Below, one piece after another: positions 45,000 to 55,527 of a stretch of DNA of 64,000 nt. The stretch lies in the NCBI GenBank assembly GCA_034190945.1, contig CM067221.1:3235547-3299546 (forward strand), read 5' to 3'. The notes under the pieces were generated by a model that worked only from the letters and a program-made list of their open reading frames with translations, had not been told where the DNA came from and did no database searches. Position numbers and translations under genes: made by a program. Source of the DNA: Octodonta nipae. Lineage: Eukaryota; Arthropoda; Insecta; Coleoptera; Chrysomelidae. The first letter of the stretch is position 1, and every line of letters starts with the position of its first letter.

Positions 45000-46100
45000 C
45001 TATTGCGTGATCGGGATTTCGGTGCGGTTCCGAGTAGAAGACCTTGCGTACCAATTTAGATTAATAATATCATATTGCTACGCCGATCGAGCTTATGTTG
45101 GGTGGCACCCAGGATGAATTGATCATCAACATTATCTGTTGTTCGTATAGTTTGAAACTCCAGTGGTGGATCATGGTGGTGCCTTCGGTCAGTTTAGTGT
45201 GATTATTGTTTGTCGAATAAATGTTTAGCCCACATTTATTCCCTTTTGGATCAAATCCGACATTCCCTCGTGGATTAAACCCCGACATATATACCTAATA
45301 TGTATGAAACTGTCATTAAATACTAACATCTGTAACATCAGACACAATATTTTCAAAAGCCGGATTAATTACAAATGCTAGACTTTCAGCTAGTAAGATC
45401 GATCAAATAATTCTCCTTCAATCGCGCTTTTCTATAAATTAAAAGCACAATTACTTTTATGTGACATAAATTCTATGATTTAAATTATTAAAGCTAACTT
45501 ATAACTCGAAAATTAACTACATACAGACATTTGTTTTGTAATAATCTTATATTAAATCTAATATCAAGAAACTTCGTTGGACTTAACTGTTTACAATGTA
45601 CTCATTAATTTGTAAATGTTTTTCTTTTTTCATTCACAAATCGATATACATTTATTCACCGAAAAACAACATGGAATATCCGATGTCAATACAGTCTATA
45701 AATCTATTCTATAACTATCTAACTTATCTCTTATGCCTCATGATATGTCTTATTCGTATATATAGCCGGAAAGAAACCGATTAACATTTGTAACTCGAAC
45801 ATTATTCGGACATCGAATATTCGATGTCAATTAGGGCTATATACTCATTCTGTGGCCATACAACAAAGGCCTTATAACGTATATGTACGGATATAACAGA
45901 AACAGATTGATCATTTATTCGATGCCACTATGGTCTATGCATCCATTCTGTGACCACACAACATTATGCCTTATGTCACTGAAAACGAATAATATTCAGT
46001 ATACACTATCAAAGGCAGAATACAGAAAATACTCTATTTAGAAAGCAAAAAAGCCCTTAAAGAAAACAAGTATCTGGCCGATCTCATAGATCAAAAAGAG
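45000..46100. other. Unrecognised; loosely repeated 100-140-bp blocks
   Basis: Blocks with CGATGTCAAT / CGATGCCACT followed by CTATA and CATTCTGTGNCCA lie near 45681, 45821 and 45919 and look like a degenerate tandem repeat. A 72-codon minus-strand frame at 45070-45288 was not recognised. Confidence 0.35.
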
Positions 46101-46107
46101 TAATTTC

Positions 46108-46440
46108 ATGTTCGAAATACCGTGTAAAAATTGTAAAGCGGCGTATATCGGCCAAACATCGCAGCTATTGATAAACAGAATAAATGGTCATAAACACCAC
46201 AAGAGAAATTAAACAGCAATAGTGAATCACATGATAGAAGCAAAGCACACCCTTGACTATGAGTCGCCCACCTTCGTGGAACACCCTATATATGAAGACC
46301 TATTTATACCGGAATATCCGTTGGTTACTAAGATTCAAATTTGAATATCGCAGACGTTTCGCTAAGGTCTTACATGGCATTCTGGATGCGTTGTCACCGT
46401 GTGAACGCATTGAGAAAACGATCAACAATTTTACAAAATA
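46108..46440 (+). pseudogene. PLE GIY-YIG endonuclease fragment and 3' tail (family PLE-B)
   Basis: From 46108 the translation reads MFEIPCKNCKAAYIGQTSQL then INRINGHKHHKRN, a stop (46210-46212), then TAIVNHMIEAKHTLDYE. This is the start of a PLE-type GIY-YIG domain: the paired Cys (PCKNC) and AYIGQT are the diagnostic elements. The C-terminal part of the domain is deleted, and a tail motif (46331-46415) follows that is also present, inverted, at 53925-53990. The tail includes GCGAAACGTCTGCG on the minus strand. The upstream 46020-46107 may be further degraded PLE. Confidence 0.75.
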
Positions 46441-47365
46441 TTTTTACTAATTATTTGAAAAGAATATTAATGTGTAGAGAGTTTCAATCTCTTTTTTTAT
46501 TATTATTATTTTTAATGACGAGTAGTTTTTACCCTTAAATAACAAAACACTCAAAGACTAAGTAGCTTAATTCTTAGTTTGTATAAAAATTCACGTTTAT
46601 GGAAAAAATCCCAGGTAAGAACTTTTTACGGTTATTCACTGGATTGTATGATTATATAAGGTTGCTATTAAATTTCACTAAATATTTCCATGATTTTTCT
46701 GCGCCGTACGACCGCATCACAATGACTAATCCAATCTGATTTAAAAATCAATTACTGCCGAACCGAGTATTTGCCTTAAGCAAATAACAGAATTGGAAAT
46801 CGTCGAACTCGGTTGCCTCGTTTTCCATTTTCTTTAACTTTCTCCCCTTCGTTTTTCTTGTCATTGTTCGTAATCCTGCAGCGCATTCAAGTAGTGGAAC
46901 AACTCAATATTCAATCGAATCGATACTCTTTATAGTTCCTTCTATAGTTAAACAACAATAGTAGGACGGATTTGGAGCCGCAATCTTTGTCGTAAGAATC
47001 TGGCGGTGCACTAAGATGGCAGAAGTTAAGAGTTGTTCAGATTAAAGTTATTGATTTCCGCAAAACGCAAAGCTGTCGTTAAGGGTATGTTCTTTTGATG
47101 CTTGAACAGAACTTATAATGTGGCTATGAGGGCTATAAGTTCAATAATATAATACGAGTAATGTTGGTTTATTTGTGTATATGTATATTAATATGTGACT
47201 TAGTTCTCAAAAACGGCACTAATGATTTGGTGATTTAGTGAAGAGTGAAACTGCTCTTGGAAAAATTCTTTCAATATAAACTGACGTATAGGAACATGTA
47301 AATACACTACTGACAAAAATAAAATAATTTGTCAGCATTTAGCACCTCTTATGTCAATCATATCC
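46441..47365. other. Unrecognised interval
   Basis: No coding family or shared repeat was recognised. Confidence 0.4.
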
Positions 47366-47545
47366 TAGTTTATTTTTGCTGCCTCCTCTTTTAACTGTAC
47401 AATTCTGCCCCTTAAGTAGGCCTCTATATCATGTGGTAACATTCGGTTCTTCCAGGTTCTTTGTTCTGTTGAGGGATAAAATCTGCCGCTAACAGTTAGA
47501 TAATTTATTGTTCTAGCAATTTTGACAGATCCTACTGACTACGCC
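47366..47545 (-). other. Unrecognised 60-codon open stretch ending in a stop
   Basis: On the minus strand an unbroken frame reads VGSVKIARTINYLTVSGRFY and on to DIEAYLRGRIVQLKEEAAKI plus N and TAG. The even amino-acid use and helical, charged C-terminus look protein-like. No start codon is clear and I do not recognise the family. It directly follows the 3' side of the IscU pseudogene, but no link is shown. Confidence 0.3.
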
Positions 47546-47668
47546 AATTTGTTATTTCATACTACTTTTTCGTAGATTATTTATTTATGTGTATTATTTC
47601 AACTATTATTACAAATCCAATATTAAATTCAGTTACAGTTATGAGAATTGTATATTACACAATAGCCT

Positions 47669-48180
47669 TCAATTCTTGGACTTTGCTTGCTGAACATCAC
47701 TAGTTTGTTTTATCTTATAATCCGAAAAAGCAGCCTTAATTGCATTCTCTGCCAACATTTAGCAGTGAACCTTAACTGGTGAGAGTGACAATGCTTTAGC
47801 AATCTCTGTATTTTTAAATTTTTAAGTTTCAATGCTTGGCCTTCAGTTTTACCTTTTACCCATTTAGTAGTATATGAGTTACTAGTTATTGCTGAGTCAC
47901 AACAAAAAGTTTAAAACTTAGCATTGATATTTTTTCCATTTTCGTCAACTTTAATTTGTAATTTCATAACATTCCAACAAGCTGGGGCACCAACCAAACC
48001 AGTTCCAACTGTCTTATCTTTTTTGTCCAGTGATCCAACATTCCTTGGATTCTCATAGTGATCGATAACGTTTTTGTGATAGGCCGCTGTTGCAATTATG
48101 AGTTGCTTAAAATTGCATAATAACGATTTCGATGCTTGAAATATATAATTAACAAAAGTTCTAAATAAAAATTTATAATA
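47669..48180 (-). pseudogene. IscU: Processed pseudogene of the iron-sulfur cluster scaffold protein IscU (mitochondrial)
   Basis: Minus-strand translation gives AAYHKNVIDHYENPRNVGSL, then TVGTGLVGAPACWNVMKLQI, then FCCDSA, TKWVKGKTEGQALK, and KNTEIAKALSLSPVKVHC before a stop, then MLAENAIKAAFSDYKIKQ. This is the IscU/ISCU scaffold, which assembles Fe-S clusters in mitochondria. Lesions: stop codons after AKF and after VHC, a small duplication causing a frameshift before KNTEIAK, and altered cluster-ligand contexts (GAPACGD to GAPACWN and FGCGSA to FCCDSA). A remnant of the mitochondrial leader seems to extend up to about 48180. The absence of introns points to a retrotransposed mRNA copy. 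No poly(A) tail is visible now. Confidence 0.9.
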
Positions 48181-48284
48181 TAATGATTCGGATTCGGCTC
48201 TTTTGACAAGGTGATGTTATGCAAGATTCATATTATAAACTTAGAAGATTTAGTAAGTCACATCGGGATAGATTAAACAATATA

Positions 48285-50245
48285 CAGTGATGGGCAAATG
48301 TGTGGAACCAAGTAAATATCTCTGAAATTATTAGAGATATCAAAATGAAATTTGGAAGGTGGATACTGCAGTAGATTGCCTATTTGTTTCCAATTTTTTA
48401 TACAATTTTGAACTTCCTGTTTTACCGGAAGTAATGCCGATTTTAAAATGTGCAAGAAACACCCTGTATAGTATTTTAGTTTCTGATGAAACATTTTATT
48501 GCGATACAAAAATACTTTGATATTGTTTACAATACCTACCGATATATTAACAGAAAAGTAACTAAGGAAAGGAAAAAATTCGATGGTAGCTAAACTCGGT
48601 TCAAGGATTTGTATTCTATTGGCCAATCGGTGGCATTATACCGTCACAGCCAAGAGCACTGTTTAAATCAGGCGTTTGTTTAAATCAGGCGCAAATTAAA
48701 TCTGAATCAAGTTTAGTAATCCATGGAATTCATTGCAGAAGTGACAGTAGTTGTCAAAATAAGTAATTTGTTTTTGTTATTTGAACGTAAAAAGATTATA
48801 TTGTTTTAATTTGATCGTAAAATGGCCGAATTAAGTGAAAGAGAAAGAATAGAAATATTAATGATGATTGGGTATAGGGAGAGGAAAAGGACGCATCAAG
48901 AAGTTTGTGACCTTTTTAACATTGTTCATCCGAATACACAAATATCCCGTTCAGTAGTGACGAAAACTTTGCGAAGGTACGACACAAGTGGAACAGTTAG
49001 CAATTTACCAAAAAGTGGACGGTTAAAAAGTGTAAGTAATGAAGGTGTAGCTGAAAATGTTGCTACATCTTTGGAAGAAAATTCTCACTTATCCACTACC
49101 GACCTCGGCAATATGCATGGAATTAGCCGTCGTTCAGTAGGAAGGATATTAAGGCGAGAAAAATATCATTCATACAAAATTCGATTTCGACAGACGTTTG
49201 CAATTTTGTGAAACGATGATGGATATTTGTAACCGTGATAATAATTTTATAAGAAATGTGGTGTTTTCACACGAGGCTACATTTTGTTTAAATGGTACGG
49301 TTAATCGACATAACTGCCGCTACTGGTCGCAAAGTAATCCTAATTGGGTACAAAAGGCTCATACACAACATCCCCAAAAATTAAACTTTTGGGCCGGCAT
49401 TTATAACAACAGAATCGTGGGACCCTTCTTCCTACAAGAAACTTTAAACGGAGATAGGTATTTACAGCTCTTGGAGACACAAGTTATTCCGGCATTGGAG
49501 GTAAATGGACAATTACCAAATAATATCTGGTTTCAGCAGGATGGAGCACCACCCCATTACGCTCGCATTGTTCGAGATCATTTAGATAGGACATTTCATC
49601 ACAGGTGGATTGGAAGAAGGCGTACTTATGAATGGCCTGCACGAAGTCCCGACCTTAATCCACTAGACTATTTTCTGTGGGGTTACTTAAAGTCTAAGTT
49701 TTATGTTGATAGACCAAATAATTTGCAAGAATTAGCTGCAAGAATAACTCAAGACATCCAGAGAATTACACCAGAAGTAATAGCTAATGTTACTAGAGAA
49801 TTTAAAAACCGACTTGCTTATTGTCAAGAAGTAAACGGTGCTCAGTTTGAGCATCTAATACATTAAGTTTAGTTAAGTTTCAATGTTTTGAAAATCACTT
49901 AGATTTAGTTAATAATTATGATTATGTATTTTTTTATATTAGATTTTTCCTTTCCTTAATTACTTTTCTGTTAATATCTCGGTAGGTATTGAAGTAAACA
50001 ATATCAAACCCGATATTTTTGTATTCGCAATAAAATGTTTCATCAGAAACTAAAATACTGTACAGGGTGTTTCATGGCAAATTTTAAAATCGACATTACT
50101 TCCGGTAAAACAGGAAGTTCAAAATTGTAAAAAAATTTGGAAACAAATAGGCAATTTACTGCAGTATCCACCTTCCAAATTTCATTTTGATATCTCTAAT
50201 AATTCCAGAGATATTTGCTTGGTTCCACACATTTGCCCATCACTG
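48285..50245 (+). mobile_element. DD41D element, family gamma, copy 2
   Basis: It begins CAGTGATGGGCAAATGTGTG after TA (48283-48284) and ends …ACATTTGCCCATCACTG before TA (50246-50247), 1961 bp. The ~300-bp inverted repeats hold the same CTTCCTGTTTTACCGGAAGT segment as copy 1 (31360-33297). Its termini are better preserved than those of copy 1. Confidence 0.94.
48822..49866 (+). pseudogene. DD41D transposase pseudogene, family gamma, copy 2
   Basis: The ATG at 48822 starts MAELSERERIEILMMIG, and the N-terminal half stays open to 49211 with the double helix-turn-helix (RSVVTKTLRRYDTSG and ISRRSVGRIL). A 26-base deletion near 49181 removes the segment RLVQELSEDD-like and shifts the frame. The second half (from 49198) is open to the stop at 49864-49866. 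Its first catalytic Asp codon has become His (SHEATF, codon at 49270-49272), while WFQQDGAPPH and LNPLDYFLWG keep the other two Asp with 41 residues between. It is therefore doubly disabled. Its lesions do not coincide with those of copy 1. Confidence 0.93.
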
Positions 50246-50247
50246 TA

Positions 50248-50890
50248 TATGGACTGAAACAATGCGAGTACCAAGTTTTCATTTCCGCAATTAATTTTCA
50301 ATTAAGATAATGAATTCACAAATTCGGCAAACGATTCATTAGCACAAATCAACCTTCAAAAGTCCTTATCGGAAATGCTACCGAAGTCCGTCCGACGCGA
50401 CATTGACATCTGAAAGTAATTCAGTTCGAGGAGTACACTTACTGGCAACGTAAATATTTGAACGAGCCTCAAACGTACGGCCTTGAGGGCAGACGAGTAC
50501 ACAATCCAAAATGCATTTAGCTTGAGTTGGGAAGTGTCAATAAAAGCGGTTGATATTGCGGACTGAATAGGTCAAGATAAACGTTGAAAATGAAATTCCT
50601 TCCAAACGGGGAATTTCAGATATTGAGTCAATCTATTTTGGATTGATTAGGAGTCGATTTAGAGTTCACACTGAAGATTTGAGCAGATATCTTGGTGGCG
50701 AGTGAATAGTAGGAACGCTTAGCAGTCGAAAAATGGAACGCTGAAAACTTTATGTAAATTTATAAAAAATCCAAAAAGGGAAAATACCAAATGTCTATAT
50801 TGTCGATTCTTACCTACGTTGGGACATGTCAAATATAGCAGAATACATTAAGTCCATTAAGAGCTTTGATATACAAGTTTAGATTTTTAA
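50248..50890. other. Unrecognised interval
   Basis: Slightly richer in GC (50380-50520) than average; no gene or repeat was identified. Confidence 0.4.
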
Positions 50891-51065
50891 CAAACAATCG
50901 AGAGTAGACTACAGTACGGCAATACTTGCTTGGGGTGGAGCTACTAAAAACCATTCAAAAAATATCAAATGATACAAAACAGAGAAATAAAGATAACATA
51001 CAGAAAAGTATATTGCATGACACTAACCAACTATACTTAGGCAATTATAGATTTATAATGTATTG
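50890..51065 (+). mobile_element. LINE ORF2 C-terminal fragment
   Basis: The translation includes AILAWGGATKNHSKNIK, then frame-shifted NREIKITYRKVY and QL-IYNVLVFTYRNRN. This resembles the stretch in Jockey-type LINEs from the Y-ILAWGG motif to the QLYIY motif. It carries several stops. Confidence 0.5.
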
Positions 51066-51069
51066 GTAT

Positions 51070-51339
51070 TCACATATAGAAATAGAAACATATAACTGAA
51101 AAAACAAAATCACAAGTACAATACAAGAGGTAGAGAGAAAGTAATAGTACATACATCATTTGCTCAAAAATCCATTGGTCAAGATTGCGACATTCACACG
51201 GTATGCTGTATATAAAGTTATTTGGTATTGCTGGTGCGTTGGGCCTCGTTCTTGTTATCATGCTCCTCAAGGTGTTCTTACTTTTGAAGATCATTCTGAT
51301 TCCATAGCTGTGGGCAATTCTTCTACGTTTCTCCGACAA
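51070..51339 (-). pseudogene. PLE-A reverse transcriptase C-terminus/linker fragment, inverted relative to the next piece
   Basis: On the minus strand from 51339, SEKRRRIAHSYGIRMIFKSK and NTLRSMITRTRPNAPAIP lead to NFIYSIPCECRN. This is the typical PLE junction between the reverse transcriptase and the GIY-YIG domain, ending in the Cys-x-Cys that opens the endonuclease. It breaks off there. The continuation of the same domain is on the plus strand at 51397. Confidence 0.85.
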
Positions 51340-51396
51340 GCCTTTAGTATACGGTAATAGTAGAGTTGCTACCGTGCTGTCCTCTTCCTGCCTAGG

Positions 51397-51870
51397 TTGG
51401 AAGAGGTAACTAAGTCTGGGCTAGCTAATCATGCATGGACCGAACACCATAATATCAAGTGGGACGAGGCCAGAGCAATTCACAAGGAAGAGCATTGGTA
51501 CAAAAGAAAATTCATAGAGACAGCATATATAATCTCGAACGAAAATATAATTAGCGAGCCCAGCATCCAAATTAAAAATATTTGAAGAGCTCTTCTTCGG
51601 CCTCTGGCGCTATGCATCATCGGCAACCAACCTTCAGGTACGACGACGTTGATTGGACCAGATAAGACAATGACCGGCGACGCATGAACGTTTAAGGGTA
51701 TAATATAAATACGACAGATAATCTGAATTTCCTATCATGCACCTGATGACGATAGCAGATACACAGCTATTGAAAAGTTGTGAGATCAACCACTTCAAGA
51801 CGATGGAAGTCCAAGGAAACTTCGAGGAATGAATTACATTGTCTACGAACTTCAGACTAATATTATGATA
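51397..51870 (+). pseudogene. PLE-A GIY-YIG C-terminal fragment and 3' UTR
   Basis: Plus-strand residues SGLANHAWTEHHNIKWDEA, then IHKEEHWYKRKFIETAYIIS and NENIISEPSIQIKNI match the second half of the PLE GIY-YIG domain: the HAWTEHH block and the E-HW-KRKF-E-A helix. A TGA follows at 51583-51585. The UTR (to about 51870) contains the hammerhead-like motif. The first half of the ORF lies inverted just upstream (51070-51339). Such a 5' inversion resembles twin priming known for LINEs. Confidence 0.88.
51736..51786 (+). ncRNA. Hammerhead-ribozyme-like motif in PLE-A 3' UTR, copy 3
   Basis: CTGATGA (51743-51749), stem II GATAGC/GCTATT around an ACAC-containing loop, GAAA (51772-51775), GTT and GTGAG. 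The base after GAAA is A instead of C, which weakens the minimal stem III. Stem I CAC/GTG is kept. Confidence 0.55.
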
Positions 51871-52735
51871 TTATTGACTGAAACATAAGAATGTATATCC
51901 TGGGCATATAATAGGTTTAATTCGTTTGATTTAAATATAAACTATGTACTAAAATGTAGAAAATAGATCGATTAATCTGACTGTAACTATTACATAATAA
52001 TGAAATAATTATGTTTATAAAACACTGACGAATACATATAATTATACACCGATGCGCAACCCCTTGAGGGTCTTAAATTGGTGGAATTATGTCAATAATA
52101 ACAGAACGAAAGTTATTTAAGTAAGTCATGTTGAACTATACATAATTAAGCTACATTTTGTAACTTTCACATTTAGTTCAAGATATATTATTATTAAAAA
52201 TATATTTTTTAAATGTTCTTTCTCAATATTCCACGGTAGAGCTGAGTATTCGGTCATGATTAAATTTTGTTGAAGAAATCAGAAAATAATACTTCTTATC
52301 CAGACGACATTCTCTTTCACTATGCATTTTTTGACAAATAACAAAAATTTTATCAGAGAGAAAACCTAAGAATATTTCTCCACCTACAAGAAACAGACTG
52401 ACAACGAGTCCAGAGTGGGAGTTAAAATGTCTCCGCACACAGATAAGAATCACCCAATATACAAAACACAATTTATACACAGGAATACTGGACGATCATA
52501 TTCTAGACATCTCTGTCCCTCAGAATAGCTGTAAGGAATAATTTTTCTACAGATAACCATTAATCCGGACAATTTTTCGACGTTACCTTACTACACTTTT
52601 TATCTTTCAAGAAATATCTAAGAATGAAGACCTCCCACCATTCACAATAGATACTCTCTTCGAGGTGTCATTCTTGCGTTTACATTCATTATAGACTTAT
52701 CACAACGCTGCCTCAAAAGTTTGACAACCGCAGAT
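51871..52735. other. Unrecognised interval
   Basis: No coding family recognised; the minus-strand frame at 52223-52480 has no motif. Confidence 0.4.
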
Positions 52736-52739
52736 ATAA

Positions 52740-53270
52740 ACAAACCAACCGAGCAGCAATGGGTCATCACTATGACCAGCGGTGGTAAATTTCTTTATAT
52801 TTCGACGAATATGCATTGGAGACAGCAAACCTGAAGCGAAAATTATGAACAAGATAACACCTAGAGTCAAAACCAAAACACAACTTTAGTGGTAAACCAA
52901 AAGCAGTCTTACCCTACATCAAAGGAACAACGGACAGAATTGGTCGACATCGTGCCTGTTCCAACATCAACAACAATCGGGTCACAAAATCAATTTCGAT
53001 AGTTGTATACAGATCGCATAAACAACCCATTAGAAAACAAGGCTAATCCGAGAAGCTATTGAAATGGAGAAACTTGGCCAACTTTACGAAAGAGACGACT
53101 CCCTGCACCTCCCACGTACATGGAAGACAATTATTGAACAACGAAATAAAACATAATAAGCTACACAAAATACAAACCCGTCAACAAGCGACACAGCAAA
53201 GAAGGGGGCGGAGTCAACACCGAACAATCAGACGCGCTACGAACTCCGAGGGAGGCATATAAATATACAG
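52740..53270 (+). pseudogene. PLE fragment of another family (PLE-D): linker and GIY-YIG end
   Basis: Around 52895-52935 the translation reads KAVLPYIKGTTDRIGRH, a PLE linker signature (PYI-GTTDRIGR). After a deletion, at about 53040, LIREAIEMEKLGQLYERDDS and LHLPRTWKTIIEQR match the final helix and tail of GIY-YIG domains in one PLE lineage (REAIEI-K---N-NRE-G). Most of the endonuclease is missing. The following sequence is low complexity, rich in CAACAA and AAACC. Confidence 0.7.
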
Positions 53271-53469
53271 GGAGTCACATAAATAACAGTGTCGTCATCG
53301 AGGATATGTGTTTATGTAAAGCTGCAGTGAAAGAGATAGGGGGCCCTTACTCGAGAGGGCGATTACTTGAGACGACTACCTGAACACCTAAGCGGAGAGA
53401 ACAAGTGATTAAGTTATAATAATCAAGGCAGGAAAAGGACGGAGAAACAAGGTACACCTGAGGACAAAG

Positions 53470-53765
53470 CAGCAGTAAAACCATTAAAGATGTACGGAGA
53501 AAGTATATGGGGACAAGCAGCAGGCAGACACAGCAAAAAATTAGAAAGGATTCAACACAACGCCCTGATAAGAATGACGTATACACCATGGTATATGAGA
53601 AATGAGCAGCTAAGAAGATACTTAGGGATACGGGATTAAGAAGAAGCTAGCTAGAATGGAAAACCACCGGAATCCACTACTACTAGAGGCCACAAACTAC
53701 GACAAACACAAGAAACATATGACCAAGAGACCCAGGATGGCGCTACTGTGAAGCATCTTAAGGCA
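53470..53765 (+). pseudogene. Jockey-type LINE ORF2 C-terminal fragment
   Basis: PLKMYGESIWGQAAGRHSKK, LERIQHNALIRMTYTPWYM and RNEQLRRYLGIRD match the region following the reverse transcriptase palm in Jockey-like elements (Y-S-IWG, Q-K-LR, APWYVRN--I--DL). A stop follows at about 53637. The rest is out of frame, ending in KRPRMAL-like sequence. Confidence 0.75.
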
Positions 53766-53924
53766 AATTATTGTAACAGCTCAGGGAAAAATTGAACGTA
53801 ACAAAGAAAATAAATCAGGGAAATAAGTATTAAAATAGTAAGTAGGAGTAAGAAATTTGTAAAAACAGGATTCATTCGACAATAAAGATATGATATAACT
53901 AACTAACTCACCTTTCAGTTCACC

Positions 53925-53990
53925 GTGACAACGCATCAAGAATACCAACTGGGACTTTGGCGAAACGTCTGCGAGTTTCAAACTTGATTC
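53925..53990 (-). repeat. PLE-B-like tail motif with GCGAAACGTCTGCG
   Basis: It matches the 46336-46415 tail in reverse complement. On the plus strand CGCA…GCGAAACGTCTGCG shows the GAAAC-GTC order and a 4-bp CGCA/TGCG stem of minimal hammerheads. The CTGATGA box is not present. Confidence 0.45.
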
Positions 53991-55525
53991 ATACTAAGGA
54001 TGTTTATAATTAATACGCAAAATTCTATTTAATCAATGTGATTGCTGCAGTAATTGTTCGAAGTTTGATATGGATAGGCTATCCCATTACGCATACTTCG
54101 ATTTCACATATATTTTTTGGATTACCTCGTATATTTGATGAAGTTAATAAAGAAAATTCGTCATCGCTTAATTTGCCGAATTACGTAGCACTTCGCATTT
54201 GGCATCCTTAACAAATCGGGTTTTCTTAAATTAATAGGCGTTTTATACTCCCAAACTTCCAGAGCAGCTTGTCGAGTTTTAATTCCATTAGGATCCACCC
54301 GCCTCCTATGCTCTCATTTCCTTATTTCCTTTTCTGGTGTTTTTATTCATTCCGTAAATGTAATCCGATTTGGGAATGTTTATGTATTTTTTTATATACC
54401 TTTTTTGTTAACTACTCTTAACTTGTCTACTCCATAAACTGTATAATTATGGAATAAGAGGAACTGCATATGACCTGAAGACTAGTGTCTTAAATATTTG
54501 ATGTCAGAGAGTGAAAGTAAATGGTGTCTGAGTGAATACACGCAGGAAAAATCCAAATTCTGGGCTCTCGCAAAGGGAAATGACATTACTACGAGTATTG
54601 GCTGAAATAAATGCTATAAGATTTAATTTAAATCTTTCGCAGGTATAGATAGATATGACCCATGAGATGAAGATTAAAAATCGGGTCAACATATTCAGTT
54701 ATTATCTCCAGGACGATATATAATGAAATCAAATCAATTTGTTCCAATTTAATAACTCCTGACAAAATTATTTTCCATTATTGAAGAGTACTCATAAATA
54801 ATTGCAGTGGATTCTCAAACTGTCATACTGAAGAACACTTTACAGACTCTCCAGCACTTGGATTTTTAAAAATTAATGAGATTTTATGCAACTAGAAGGT
54901 AGTAATATGATGAATTGATTTAACTGTGCACTTAACAATCTCGATATTTAAGCGACAGAATTGTGTAACGTGGTCTTTTATTATTTGTAGACTCAAGGAA
55001 CTTGACAAAAAAACGCGTCGGACAGTTTTTTTTTAATGTAAATTGTGGAAATGGCGATTCTAGTATTATCAATTAATTATTATAATGAATTTCCATCAAG
55101 TATTGGTCGAATCAATTAAAATCCAAATAATGATGAATGCGCCCGAATCAAACGTTAAAATAAAATTGCCAAGTGTGAAATAATTTTTATTGTGATTTGT
55201 TTATTTGACATTCAACTCATCATATCAACATTTCAGATATCTGAAAGTATGTATTTGCCTTGTAGAAGGCAGTTCAAGTTGCAAAATGAATGAAATTTGG
55301 GAGGAAAAGACACTGAACTAAATATTAAAGAATTAATATAAAGCTAAAAATCAAACAATTGGTGAATACGCCGGTCACAAAAGTTAAAAAATGTGACAAC
55401 CGTTCATTGCAAATAATTTTTAAGGTCTATATAAATACATAATTACATAACATACAATTTAAGAAAGTTTGTGAGATTTATGTAATTCAATTTCCATATT
55501 TTAAAATATCTGTTATAAAAGTCAA
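53991..55525. other. Unrecognised AT-rich interval
   Basis: 1.5 kb without a recognisable gene or repeat. The ORF at 54504-54692 (minus) is not supported. Confidence 0.4.
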
Positions 55526-55527
55526 TA

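Noticed and set aside
45070..45288. 72-codon minus-strand frame (SGFNPRGNVGFDPKG)
   Set aside because: Looks somewhat protein-like, but I find no family, start context or splice signals to support it.
52223..52480. 85-codon minus-strand frame with hydrophobic stretch
   Set aside because: No motif, no regulatory context, base composition explains the hydrophobicity.
53059..53262. 67-codon frame rich in Gln, Arg and Thr
   Set aside because: Wrong frame of the PLE-D fragment and a low-complexity stretch.
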